Assembly: GCA_963575745.1 (NCBI GenBank)
Contig: CAUYUJ010018538.1
Span: forward strand, 762,076 to 826,075
Source of the DNA: Prorocentrum cordatum
Taxonomy: Eukaryota > Sar > Dinophyceae > Prorocentrales > Prorocentraceae
Direction: 5' to 3'
Length of the DNA stretch: 64,000 nt
Shown: in pieces, positions 31,004 to 40,712 of the stretch
Numbering within the stretch: position 1 is the stretch's first letter
How the letters are laid out: each line of letters opens with the position of its first letter
Position numbers and translations under genes: made by a program
Notes under the pieces: model-generated
Told to the model about the DNA's origin: nothing
Seen by the model: only the letters and a program-made list of their open reading frames with translations
The model's database searches: none

Positions 31004-31815
31004 GAAAATAAAGGGTTCCGTGGCCCAGGGGGGCTGCCCTGGGAAGCCTGGACGGAGGGGCCCTGGGAAGCCTGTACGGAGGGGCCCCAAGAAATCCCAA
31101 GAGCCTCCACGGGGAGGTGGCCCAGAGAAGCGGGGGGAGGCCCAGGGGGTCCCAAGGGGTCCCAAGAGCCTGCACGGGGAGGTGGCCCAGAGAAGCGGGG
31201 GGAGGCCCAGGGGATCCCAAGGGATCCCAAGGGGAGGGCCCAGGGGGGCGAACGAACGAACGAACGACGACGAAAATAAAGGGTTCCGTGGCCCAGGGGG
31301 GCTGCCCTGGGAAGCCTGGACGGAGGGGCCCTGGGAAACCTGGACGGAGGGGCCCCAAGAAGTCCCGAGAGCCTCCACGGGGAGGTGGCCCAAAGAAGCG
31401 GGGGGAGGCCCAGGGGGTCCCAAGGGATCCCAAGAGCCTCCACGGGGAGGTGGCCCAGAGAAGAGGGGGGAGGCCCAGGGGGTCCCAAGGGGTCCCAAGG
31501 GGAGGGCCCAGGGGGACGAACGAACGAACGAACGGCGACGAAAATAAAGGGTTCCGTGGCCCAGGGGGGCTGCCCTGGGAAGCCTGGGCGAAGGGGCCCT
31601 GGGAAGCCTGGACGGAGGGGTCCCAAGAAATCCCAAGAGCCTCCACGTGGAGGTGGCCCAGAGAAGCGGGGGGAGGCCCAGGGGGTCCCAAGGGGTCCCA
31701 AGAGCCTGCACGGGGAGGTGGCCCAGAGAAGCGGGGGGAGGCCCAGGGGATCCCAAGGGATCCCAAGGGGAGGGCCCAGGGGGACGAACGAACGAACGAC
31801 GACGAAAATAAAGAT
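31003..31815 (+). repeat. 268-bp satellite, three units
   Basis: Units start GAAAATAAAGGGTTCCG at 31003, 31272 and 31540 (periods 269 and 268, the last about 263), each with inner GGAGGTGGCCCAGAGAAG sub-repeats and (CGAA)n ends. Proline-rich open frames across it are by-products. Confidence 0.9.
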
Positions 31816-31845
31816 GTCCGAGCTCTAGAGCACAGCTGTGCAAGA

Positions 31846-32130
31846 GAATTAAATGCAACATTCACTTGGCGATGGGACAATATTGGGGGACCTATGTCAT
31901 AAGCACCGGGGACGCCGTCCGGGCGGGCGGCACATTAAATGGACTTTTCACTCGGGCGGGACATGAAATGCAACCTTCACTCTGTGATGAGACAGCGCTC
32001 GGGGAAATATACCCCCAGCACCAGGGACGTCGTTCGAGCGGGCGCGACATTAAATGCAACCTTCACTCAGTGATGGAGCGTTCAGTCGGCCGGACAGGCG
32101 GGACATGAAATGAAACCTTCACTAAGTGAT
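31846..32130 (+). repeat. Short tandem block: four AAATGCAACCTTCACT copies
   Basis: GACATGAAATGCAACCTTCACT-type motif followed by GTGATG at about 31846, 31970, 32049 and 32102, with irregular spacing. Confidence 0.65.
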
Positions 32131-32137
32131 GGGGCGT

Positions 32138-32985
32138 CACAATCATGATCACCATCACCACAAACACCATCATCATAAGTAATTGCTTAATTGTAGTGAT
32201 CGTCATCATCAAATGTCATCATCAGTAGCAGCATCACCACCAGCATCATCAGCATCACCACCACCACCATGATGATCATCATCATCATCACCACGACCAC
32301 CACCTCCATCAACATCAGCATCAACATCAACATCAGCATCAGCATCATCAACATCATCATCATCATAGTCAGCATCATCAGTATCATCATCATCGTCACC
32401 ATCAGCATCATCGTCACCATCGCCATCACCATCATAATCGCCATCATCATCATCATCATCGTCAACACCATCATCATCATCATCTTCATCGCCGTCACCA
32501 TCATCATCATCATCACCACCAGCATCATCATCATCACCACCACCACCATCATCATCACCACCGCCACCAACATCATCATCACCACCATCATCATCCATCC
32601 CACCACCACCACAACCATCATCATGGTCGACGTCGTCGTCATCGTCATCATCATCACCACGGCCATCATCAGTATCAGCTTCACCCTAACCATCATCATG
32701 ATCAGCATCATCAGCATCGTCATCATCATCAGCATCATCATCCTCATCCTCATCCCAAACCTCAGCCTCATCCCCCTCCTCCCCCTCCTCCTCATCTTCC
32801 GCCTCCTCCTCCTCAACATCATCATCACCGTCATCACTATCCCTATCATTATCACCGTCTCAGTTACCTCAGCATCATCCTCCTCTTCGTCCTCATCATC
32901 CTCCTCATCCTGACAATCCTCCTCCTCAACATCATCTCCACCATCATCACCATCACCATCACCATCGCCATGATCATCACCATCA
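32138..32985 (+). repeat. CAT/CAC microsatellite
   Basis: About 850 bases of CAT triplets with CAC, CAG and CGT variants. Long Ile/Ser/Asp frames here are artefacts. Its right edge is where the tyrosine-recombinase element ends. Confidence 0.95.
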
Positions 32986-33138
32986 TGATCTTCCCCTCCC
33001 CCTTGGCCAGACAACATTTTCAGACGCATAGCGGGGCTACGCGGCAGGTTACAAGGTTGATGGCGCGAGCTGACGGACAGCCGCTCTGGGCGGCTGCAAA
33101 CGCTTACAGTTTGGTCTGGTGAGGCCTGGAGATCTCCC
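32984..33138 (-). repeat. Split direct repeat B2 (3' end of element)
   Basis: 155 bases, near-identical to 33288-33442 (offset 304). An AG dinucleotide run follows at 33149-33192 between B2 and A2. Confidence 0.9.
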
Positions 33139-33144
33139 CCAACT

Positions 33145-33195
<51 letters not shown>

Positions 33196-33217
33196 AGGCA
33201 GGACGGGGTTCGGGATG

Positions 33218-33291
33218 GCGCAGCAAAAAACCTTGAGGGTTGAAAACGGCCGCGGGGAGGCACGATCAATGCTGTTCACCGCACTCTCATG
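33218..33291 (-). repeat. Split direct repeat A2
   Basis: 74 bases matching A1 at 39585-39658 with a few substitutions. Overlaps B1 by the core CATG (33288-33291). Confidence 0.9.
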
Positions 33292-33442
33292 ATCTCCCCC
33301 TCCCCCTTGGCCAGACAACATTTTCAGACGCATAGCGGGGCTACGCGGCAGGTTGCAAGGTTGATGGCACGAGCTGACGGACAGCCGCCCTGGGCGGCTG
33401 CAAACGCTTGCAGTTTGGTCTGGCGAGGCCCGGAGATCTCCC
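33288..33442 (-). repeat. Split direct repeat B1
   Basis: 155 bases, begins one base after the stop codon of the last ORF. Confidence 0.9.
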
Positions 33443-34327
33443 TTATCCACGAAGTGGACTGCTTAAAAGGCGTTTATAAATTAATCCTGCTAGCACTTTA
33501 GTCAGCTCTTTAGGATAAGCTTGAGCACGTAACGTATTCCAAGTTCCACAGCTATCTTTACCCTCCAAGACGGCGTGGCGGCAGCCTGTCCGAGAACACA
33601 GCCCATTTGACATAGTACACCTGCGGCCGGCAAAAGACATATCAAGACCGTGGGACAACAACGTCGTACTCTTTTTCCAAGTTTCACCGTACTGGCAGAA
33701 ATCAAGGTGCACAAACGCGGGAGATAAAACCTCGGCCCCGAAAGATTTCATCTTGGCGAGCTTCTTCACAGCCGGGGCTTTCCAGACACGACTCGTGCGA
33801 GGGTTCTCGATAGTCCAGGGGGCCCCAGCTTTTGACGCGGCCCGGCAACAACGAACGACAAACCACATCAACTGGTTCCCCTCCTTGACCTTCCTGGCGT
33901 CTTTTTCACCCAGCCCAGGGAGTCCCATGATATACTTTTGTTCGTCCCGAAGAGGCCCTGGGCCAGTTCATCCCCATCTTCTAGCTCTGCTCCAAGTATT
34001 ACAGGGCAGCCCGAACCAGAGACAACCAACCCTCCTGCTTCTAATAAGGGCAAGGACTCTCTGCTGGTTCTTCTTGACCAACAGGTCGACATTGTTAAGA
34101 ACGTCCAAGCCCTCCGCACGGATGCCGCGGCCTCTCAACGACGCAGTCAAGCGGCCAGATCCCGAGAAAACCTCAAGACACCCACGGCGCCCAACGAGCC
34201 CCCATCGAGCTCCACGCGACCGCGGAGCTGGAGACCTGCGCCGCGAGCGCTTCACCTCCTCACGGCCCGGGGCGGCTGGAGGGCGGCCTTCCGCCCCAAC
34301 AGCACGTCGTCGAGAACGGCCGCGCAT
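33443..34327 (-). pseudogene. Methyltransferase-like ORF of the tyrosine-recombinase element
   Basis: Frame from ATG 34327 to TAA 33443 with one in-frame TGA (33970-33968). Motifs in order: CLEVFSGSGRLTASL (residues 50-64, like the SAM-binding FxGxG motif), WFGLPCNTWSRARRW (PC at 108-109, the catalytic-Cys motif of cytosine-5 methyltransferases), PWTIENPRTSRVWK (ENP 174-176), VHLDFCQYGETWKKST (209 on). Assignment to a C5-methyltransferase fold is inference from these motifs; some DIRS-group elements are known to carry methyltransferase domains. It overlaps the end of the recombinase ORF and stops exactly at repeat B1, so it belongs to the element. Confidence 0.65.
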
Positions 34328-35600
34328 TTTTCACATGGTCAAGGACATGAGGCACGAGCATCGCGAGCATATTCTGAACCTTTCCGATCTTGGTATACCG
34401 ACGAACGGAGCTCTCCGTCTGCCACCTGCCGCGGGCCATCACCGTGGCCCTGTCTCTGTGCTTGCCGACGAGGTCGTGGGCGGCTCCTCCGTGCCGGCAC
34501 TGGTAGAGCGACAGGCGGTCGCGCAGCCCGAGGTCGAGAGCTGCCTGGTTCATCAGGTCGTGCACCTCCTTCAGCTGGAAGTCGAACAGGAAGGCGCCCC
34601 TTGCTTTTCCCCGGGCCCGGCTGTGCAGCGCCGCGCCGAGGTTGGGCAGATGCCCCTGGTCGAGGATGAGGCTGTTGTCGTAGATCCCGACCTTGTCGGG
34701 CACCTTCTCGTCGGACCCCCTGATGATCACCGCGTAGTGCCGAAAACCGTGCCCCGCCCCCGAGACTGGAGGAACCACATCCTTCGCGCGGATGCTCAAC
34801 CCCTCCGAGGGCCTCAGGTAGCACGCAAAGCACACCGCCAGGTACAGCGCCATGTCCTGCCTCCCCTGCTGCGCCAAATGCATCGACAGAGCCGCCGGGA
34901 TGATCCAAGGCAGCGGCAGCAGGCTGGTGGGCGGCGCGACCTTTCTCCACCCTTTCAAGGCCCTCTGCGCCCGCACCAGCGACCAGATCTGACCGCTCTT
35001 GGCGCGGGCCTCCGCGAACTGCACGGCCGCAATGGTCTTCTCCGCGAGCGAGGGGCCGTACCCGTCCAGGAACTTCGCGTCGAAGTAGTCCACGAGCAGC
35101 AAGTCGGTCTGCGCCGAGATGCCCGTGGGCAACCCGTTCTCCGTGCAGAAGTCCCTGAACTCCTTCAGGTAGAAATCGCAATATTGATTCATCTCGGCCG
35201 AGACGCTGCGCTCCTCCAAGCGAGACTTCATGCCCCGCCACGCAAGCAACTTCCCCTTCGGGTCGAGCGCCTCCTCGGCCTTCCTCTTGCGCGACGTCAA
35301 GTCGAGCGCCGCCCGCGTGCCCAAAGGCGGCAAAGGGCGGCGGTCCTCGGGAGCATCAACCAGCGCCGTCAGCAAGCGCTTCTCCTTGGGAGAGTCCCGG
35401 CGGCCGTGCTCCATCTCGCCAACGCTCCAGCCCCGGAGGCTCCGGGAGCCAGTGGGCGCCGTCGCTGCCGCGCGAGCGACGCCCCCCGCCGCCTGCGCCT
35501 TGCCGACGAGCTGCCTCTCCTGGCCCGCCCGCGTCGGCAGCGCGGGCCCGGCGGCGAGCGCCCGCCCGTTCCTCGCGGCGTGAGGGTTCGTCTGCAACAT
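34260..35600 (-). CDS. Tyrosine recombinase of the retroelement
   Basis: From ATG 35600 (MLQTNPHAARNGRAL); the open frame extends further upstream over the RNase H but without need. About 446 residues. An N-terminal SAM-like core-binding region (about GMKSRLEERSVSAEMNQYCD onward) is followed by the catalytic domain: CYLRPSEGLSIR (box I Arg), SLYQCRHGGAAHDL (box II, RH..), ARGRWQTESSVRRYTK (nucleophile Tyr). The enzyme joins circular element DNA to a target at a short core, replacing a DDE integrase. No stop or frameshift is seen, so it may be functional. It overlaps the RT-RH ORF upstream and the methyltransferase-like ORF downstream. Confidence 0.85.
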   Translation of the reverse strand: MLQTNPHAARNGRALAAGPALPTRAGQERQLVGKAQAAGGVARAAATAPTGSRSLRGWSVGEMEHGRRDSPKEKRLLTALVDAPEDRRPLPPLGTRAALDLTSRKRKAEEALDPKGKLLAWRGMKSRLEERSVSAEMNQYCDFYLKEFRDFCTENGLPTGISAQTDLLLVDYFDAKFLDGYGPSLAEKTIAAVQFAEARAKSGQIWSLVRAQRALKGWRKVAPPTSLLPLPWIIPAALSMHLAQQGRQDMALYLAVCFACYLRPSEGLSIRAKDVVPPVSGAGHGFRHYAVIIRGSDEKVPDKVGIYDNSLILDQGHLPNLGAALHSRARGKARGAFLFDFQLKEVHDLMNQAALDLGLRDRLSLYQCRHGGAAHDLVGKHRDRATVMARGRWQTESSVRRYTKIGKVQNMLAMLVPHVLDHVKNARPFSTTCCWGGRPPSSRPGP

Positions 35601-37805
35601 TGAACTCGCTGGGCGCCCACCGCGGACGAAGGCGGCTGTTGGTGGCGAGCAAAAGGGCCCCCGCTTGCTGGCAGACCCTGAGCAAATCGTACGAGCAGGC
35701 ACGACCCTTCGACAAAGCGAAACACAGCCCCATGTTGTCGACAAGGAGTAGATGCCGCTTTCCAAAATTACGGTGAGCCCGAGAAAGACGTCTGAGCGCT
35801 AGAATCACCGTCCTACCTTCCTTGATCGTGATATGTTCGTCCAAGAACTTCCAGGTACCATACAACACCACGTCCCAAGACTCCTGCTTCATAAGACATA
35901 GGGGCACTTCGGGGAAATCGGGATCCTCCGAGTACTTGAAAGAGTCCCAATCGCCTGCATCGCCCCACAGACCTTCCTTCGAGACCTCCGGGGCCCAGAC
36001 GCTCCCAGCCGTGGCGAGGTCCTCCTGGGGGTCCAATCCTAGAGCGCGATACCTGGGGGCCCATTGGTCAGGAGCAAGTCGTTTGAAACGCCACCACTCG
36101 TTCCACCTCCCCATCATCCGAACTGATTCGACGTCAAGATCACACTGGCAAACTCCGTACCCCGTCGGCGAGGCATCGGTGCACGTGACCGTGGGATTCC
36201 ACCCCTGACGAAGATCAGCCACGGCGAGTGGCAGAAGACCAGTAATGATGCGACACTCTTTGCAGCAGCTCGGCCAAAGACGTTCGGGCTCCGAACTCTG
36301 CGAGGCGAAGTCATACAGGTGCCGCAAGACTGGGAGCGTGCTGCGATTCAACATGGCGACGTAAATGTAATGTCCGATCAGCCTCTCAACAGCGCTCGCC
36401 GAAACCATGGGCCCTGAACTCAGCCAGTCAAACACGACGATCAACTTCCAAAGCTTGTCGGGGTCCGGACTGAGGGTACCTGCATCGCCATTAAGAACCG
36501 AACCCAGCACGCGGGCGACGAGGGAAGGTCCCGAGATGTCGTGGATAGTGAAACCGTCCTGCTCCATATCCCTCTGAACAGCATCACGCAACTCTCTAGC
36601 TCGCTCACACGAGAAAGCGCCGGCATTCAAATTATCACAGTACGCCATGTAGACGCGCTCGCCTGCCTGCACATTCGGAACGGGGTGCCCGTCCACGAGA
36701 ACGAAACTGTCTGAGACCTCCCTTCGGGCAACTTGCATATGGTATTCTTGAACCAACCAAAAAGACCAAGTAAACCCCATTGGTAACACGGTGAGACACG
36801 TTGACACTTTCTCATCAACTCTGAAAACGTCCAAGAGCACCCCCGACACACCTGCATTCAGTATGTCCCCCACGACCGCGTCAGCCTCAAAAGCGAAGAA
36901 ATCTGAAAGCTCGTCCGAGATACCGCACTCGTAGCAACAGTCCTTGATGTCACCTTCGGCCCAATACAAGGCCTGTCCTACAGGGATCTCCAGGTCACTC
37001 AAGGAACTTAAACCACCTAGCTCAGTGCGAGGGGGGGTGCGAATCGAAGATTACACTGGCGGCAGTCGAGGACAAGACGTTGCTTCCCCGACTTTTTCAA
37101 AACGGTGAACGCCCCGATGCGAGCGGCGGGGCGCCGAGTAAACCTCGCGAGACCCCGAGAAGCCATCCTGGAAGCAAACGCACAGAAACCCCATGGGGCT
37201 CTCAACAGCGGGTCCGTGTAAGGCGGCACTCGAGATGCCTCGTCGGACAGCTGGCTCCAAACCGCTGCACCGACAAGCATCTTCTCTTCAAAGTTCTGAA
37301 GGCACTCCAGGGGCAACCCTACCAAGACTGACCCCAAATCCACAGGCGACCGCTCCACGTCTGGAAGCATCAGTTTCTCCAAAACCATGGGAGCCCGGGC
37401 GCCCTGACCCAGGTCCCCTGCATAAGCATGCTTAAAAACACGAAGCTCCTGGAGGGCCCCTGGGCGGGTGACACTCGGAGGCTCGGGGCCCAGCTCGCGC
37501 GCGCGCACGATCAAATGTGCAAGAGCAACACGCTGGCACTGCGGCAGCGCCATCAGGTCGCTGACGGCCGGAGGGGCTGGCACATCACGAGCACCGTAGT
37601 ACATCGAGTTGAGTGCGTCCACGGACCTGTTGACTGCGGCTGCCACAGCCCACCGACGCATCACGCGCCGCGTCGTAGAACGGCACATCCTTCGCAGGTC
37701 ACCTCGGCGCCCTTCAGCGAGACGAGGCAGAGGGAAAATATCACGATACCTGCTTGGGACGTTCTCTCCCTCAGAAAAGATGGCCTCGCCGCTGTGCTTG
37801 GCCAT
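35356..37805 (-). pseudogene. Reverse transcriptase-RNase H, split by one frameshift
   Basis: Two frames: 37805-37017 and about 37036-35356. The first has the fingers motif TVLKKSGKQRLVLDCRQCN. The second has EGDIKDCCYECGI (first catalytic Asp, about 36950), LPMGFTWSFWLVQ and VYMAYCDNLNAG (about 36640; YCDN where YxDD is usual, so the second Asp is Asn). RNase H follows: VTCTDASPTGYGV, HLLLVDNMGLCFALSKG and WAPSEFNVADEPSR. The shift lies in a G7 run (37031-37037): one base fewer or more rejoins RFAPP to RTELGGLSSLSDLEI. It may be a sequencing slip rather than a mutation. The Asn in the active site may itself reduce activity. Confidence 0.85.
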
Positions 37806-37928
37806 GACTCCAAACAGGAAGACAGCGACGAACAGGTTGAGTCAAGACCTGCTCACCACTTGCTGCTCACAGGCTCTCGGGGAACGACGAGGCGCGGCCG
37901 AGCCAATCCGCACCTCTAGTCCCGTAGG

Positions 37929-39254
37929 CTACCCAGCGCCGGCGGCGTCGGCCCCCGCTCCGCCGCCCCTGCCGCCGCGTCCGCGGCCACGACCAGGGGC
38001 GAGCGAGCGCGCCTCCGCCGCCTTGCGCTTCTCCTTCGAGATGGCCGCCTCAGCACGCAGCCGATCGGACACATGGGCGGTCAGCGCCGGTGATACCAGC
38101 GCCCCGCCCGCGCGCGTCCCGTCGCCCATGAAGTGGGCGGCCCCCTCGTAGCTCGGCGCGCTGGGGTTGGCATGATGGGCTTCGGCAATCAGCTGGCGCC
38201 TGCGCGCCACAGCCTCCATGCAGGCCAAGTTCATGTCGTTGAGCCCGTCGTAGGTCACCGCCAGCTCCTGCACCAGCGCTAAGTTGGCGTCCTCGTGGAT
38301 CGAGCGGTCGCCGTCGGGGATCTTTGCCTCGGCCAACCACTTTGAGTGCTGGGCGCGCGGCCCCTCCGCCATCTTGATCATCTCCCTGCACATCCACTCG
38401 GTCGTTCGTGGTCCACTCAGAGGCCAGTCGTCAAACTCGGTCGCTGTCATCTCCTGCACGGACTGCCTGAACTCCCGCCTCCGTGTCCCATCGGGACCAT
38501 ACTTCACCGACAGAGTCCGCACGTCGTCACCCACCGCCTGGTCGTTGCCGTGGGTGGCCGTCGCCGCTCGGTTCCACTTGATCCGCTCCTCGCAGAACGT
38601 ACCGATCTCCGCCTGGTAGTTGTTCAGCTGCTTGACCAGCACCGGCCTGGGCACCTGCATGTTGGGCAACACCATGAGCCCGCAGCCGTTCGCCTGCACC
38701 GCCCCCGCCGGCATCGTCACAATCTCGCCGATGCTGTGCCCGTCTACGTGCTCCGCGAGCACCCAGGCGACGGCGGGGGCAGCTGGCGCGGCACCGCCCG
38801 CGGCGGCGCCGGGCGCGCCAGCGGCCAGGCCGCCGGCTCCCCCAGCGGCCCCCTGTGCTCCTCGGAGGGCGACGACGCCGATCGCCTCGGCCAGCAACTG
38901 GTCTATCTCCGCGTCGGTCGGTGGCTGCCGAAATCGATACAGCTGAGCACCGCCAAGTCCCAGCGGCAGCTCCCCGTTGTCGCCCAAGAACCTCACCGTC
39001 TCGAACGCACCCTGGTCGCTCATGTCCTCGTCGTATACATCGAAATCAGGGGACGCGATGGTGACCAGTCCCCCAACCATATCATTCAGGAACAGTCGCT
39101 CGTGTGACAACTCCTCGCCCGCGCCCACGTACCTCACTAGTGCACGCCGTAGCATCGTTCCCCCTGGCCCCGTCGGCAACGGCCAACCGTCCGCTCCCCG
39201 CACTCGTGGTCCCGGTGGAGGTGGCGGACCGACTGCCAAACCAACCAACGCCAT
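37929..39254 (-). CDS. Gag-like ORF of the tyrosine-recombinase element
   Basis: 441 residues from ATG 39254, no stop. N-terminal half is Ala/Gly/Pro-rich. The central part is helical and charged (VLVKQLNNYQAEIGTFCEER, REFRQSVQEMTATEFDDWPL). There is a segment ARRRQLIAEAHHANPSAPSY and a C-terminal RG-rich tail (GRGRGRGGRGGG) suited to binding RNA. Position between A1 and RT and the RGG tail support a nucleocapsid role. No zinc knuckle. It overlaps the membrane ORF at its 5' end in another frame. Confidence 0.65.
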   Translation of the reverse strand: MALVGLAVGPPPPPGPRVRGADGWPLPTGPGGTMLRRALVRYVGAGEELSHERLFLNDMVGGLVTIASPDFDVYDEDMSDQGAFETVRFLGDNGELPLGLGGAQLYRFRQPPTDAEIDQLLAEAIGVVALRGAQGAAGGAGGLAAGAPGAAAGGAAPAAPAVAWVLAEHVDGHSIGEIVTMPAGAVQANGCGLMVLPNMQVPRPVLVKQLNNYQAEIGTFCEERIKWNRAATATHGNDQAVGDDVRTLSVKYGPDGTRRREFRQSVQEMTATEFDDWPLSGPRTTEWMCREMIKMAEGPRAQHSKWLAEAKIPDGDRSIHEDANLALVQELAVTYDGLNDMNLACMEAVARRRQLIAEAHHANPSAPSYEGAAHFMGDGTRAGGALVSPALTAHVSDRLRAEAAISKEKRKAAEARSLAPGRGRGRGGRGGGAGADAAGAG

Positions 39255-39552
39255 ACTGCACGCACGTGACGGTCACCTGCAGCACGGAGAAGAACAAACA
39301 GACGAGCGCACAACCGACGAGCTGCCAGGACTGGTGACCCCCGCTTGGAGCCGCGACCGCCTCACACTTGCAGTGACAATGGCAGACTGGCTCCGGGATG
39401 TCTGGGCAATGGACCTCCGCCCGTCCTGCCGCCCGCGCCGCCTCGGTCGCGTCTGAGACCGCGCCTCGCAGCACCCACGCCGAGAAGGCTGCGATCACCC
39501 CGCTGGTCGCGGCAGGCGCGGAGGCGGCGGCGGCGAGGAGGCCCCAGACCAT
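39082..39552 (-). CDS. Small membrane ORF at the 5' end of the element
   Basis: 156 residues from ATG 39552. A hydrophobic N-terminus (VWGLLAAAASAPAATSGVIA) is followed by a Cys/His-rich turn (VCHCHCKCEA) and a second hydrophobic segment (LVGCALVCLFFSVLQVTVTC). It overlaps the Gag-like ORF by about 170 bases. No family recognised. Similar Cys-rich, membrane-spanning frames upstream of gag could be envelope-like or simply an overlapping artefact. Confidence is limited because of high GC. Confidence 0.4.
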   Translation of the reverse strand: MVWGLLAAAASAPAATSGVIAAFSAWVLRGAVSDATEAARAAGRAEVHCPDIPEPVCHCHCKCEAVAAPSGGHQSWQLVGCALVCLFFSVLQVTVTCVQYGVGWFGSRSATSTGTTSAGSGRLAVADGARGNDATACTSEVRGRGRGVVTRATVPE

Positions 39553-39584
39553 CCACCCGCGGGGAAGGTCCGTGCGCACCTGCT

Positions 39585-39658
39585 GCGCAGCAAAAAACCT
39601 TGAGGGTTAAAGACGGCCGCGGGGAGGCACGATCAATGCTGTGCACCGCACTCTCATG
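39585..39658 (-). repeat. Split direct repeat A1 (5' end of element)
   Basis: 74 bases; outer edge CATG at 39655-39658. Confidence 0.9.
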
Positions 39659-39796
39659 TCGCTGATCTCGAAGCTCACCCCATTTCTTGCCCGTAGAATC
39701 TGCAGGCACGGCCTCCGCGAGCGCCTCGCACGAGCGTTCGATGCTGGCCGTGATGCTCTTGCTGCGTCGCGGAACTGAGCAGGAACTTCATATTCT

Positions 39797-40381
39797 TCAC
39801 CTCGCTATGGTCGCACCTGTCACCGTCCCTGGGATTCGGCCCAAGGTCTTTCTGCTCACAACTCTTGTCTCATCTATCGCACCCACGGAAAACGGGAACC
39901 GCGAAGATGGTTTCCTGGCGCGTTGGTCGTTCTCCTGCGGCTGCGGCGATACCCCATTGACCTTCCTGTAATGCTTGTTATGCTTGGACACGTTGTCCTT
40001 ATTGTCTTTCCTGTTTTTTTTGTGTTCGCTGACCTTCGAACTTGTCGAAGCTGTCCTCCGACTTTTCCGCGAAAGCGAGCGCCTCCTGCCCTCGGTCGGC
40101 AGCCCCTCTGTCTCCGTCGAGGCCTTCCCGCCGCCTTTCAGACGAACCTCCGCCCCCATCGGCTGCGGCCGCTGCAGGCTGCGATGGTGCGCGTCCAGCT
40201 CGCGCACCTCCTCCCGACGAGTCACTTCATCCTTCGTCAGCATCACCTGCGGCCTGGCCCCACGCCTCACCTGCGGCGCCTGCGGCTCCCCCCAAAACCC
40301 TGGCGGCGGCTCCTAGACCACCTCCGTCAGGACGGGGAAACTGACCAGTTTGATGGGCACCGCCTTCGGCAACGGCGCCAT
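39797..40381 (-). other. Possible coding remnant
   Basis: Minus frame from ATG 40381: MAPLPKAVPIKLVSFPVLTE, then TAG, then PPPGFWGEPQAPQVR, KDEVTRREEVRELDAHHRS and a Lys/Ser-rich part (SEHKKNRKDNKDNVSK). The two halves are in one frame separated by a single stop. Composition is gene-like but no family is recognised. It may be a decayed retroelement or host exon. Confidence 0.3.
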
Positions 40382-40634
40382 CAGCCATGAGGTTCCTCTC
40401 CTCCTCGTCGGTGTGGTTGGAGCCCTCGTCCCCATAGCCCAGCACCACCTTGACCTCCAGCTCGTCGATGTCATTCACCTCCTGCGTGATGCGCTGCGCC
40501 AGGCCTGCGAGCGCCTGCTGCGCGCCGTTGCACTCCAGCAGCGCCGAGGGCAGGAGGAGCCGAAGGAGCATCAGGGGACCGCCATCCGCTCCCGCGCGCG
40601 GCACACCAGGCCCCCGACTGCGGGGAAACGGCAA

Positions 40635-40712
40635 GGAGGAGGAGGAGGAGGAGGAGGAGGAGGAGGAGGAGGGAGGAGGAAGAGAAGGAGGAGGAGGAGG
40701 AGGAGGCAGGAC
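40635..40712 (+). repeat. GGA microsatellite
   Basis: GGA triplets, minor interruptions. The rest of 39659-40917 holds nothing further assignable. Confidence 0.85.

Larger units (their letters stand above)
32984..39658 (-). mobile_element. Tyrosine-recombinase retrotransposon (DIRS/PAT/Ngaro type)
   Basis: Minus-strand element of 6.7 kb. Order 5' to 3': repeat A1 (39658-39585), small membrane ORF, Gag-like ORF, RT-RNase H, tyrosine recombinase, methyltransferase-like ORF, repeat B1 (33442-33288), A2 (33291-33218), B2 (33138-32984). A1 equals A2 (74 bases) and B1 equals B2 (155 bases). This is the split direct repeat arrangement of PAT/Ngaro elements. CATG lies at both outer ends and at the B1/A2 joint, as expected for integration of a circular copy by a recombinase. 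Damage is light: one G-run frameshift in RT and one stop in the last ORF. Confidence 0.9.

Noticed and set aside
30241-31861. Proline- and glycine-rich frames of over 400 codons on both strands
   Set aside because: They follow GC-rich tandem arrays whose main period is not a multiple of 3; frames drift and carry no domain.
32187-33269. 360-codon Met/Asp-rich and Ile-rich frames
   Set aside because: Translation of the CAT microsatellite plus recombinase-element ends.
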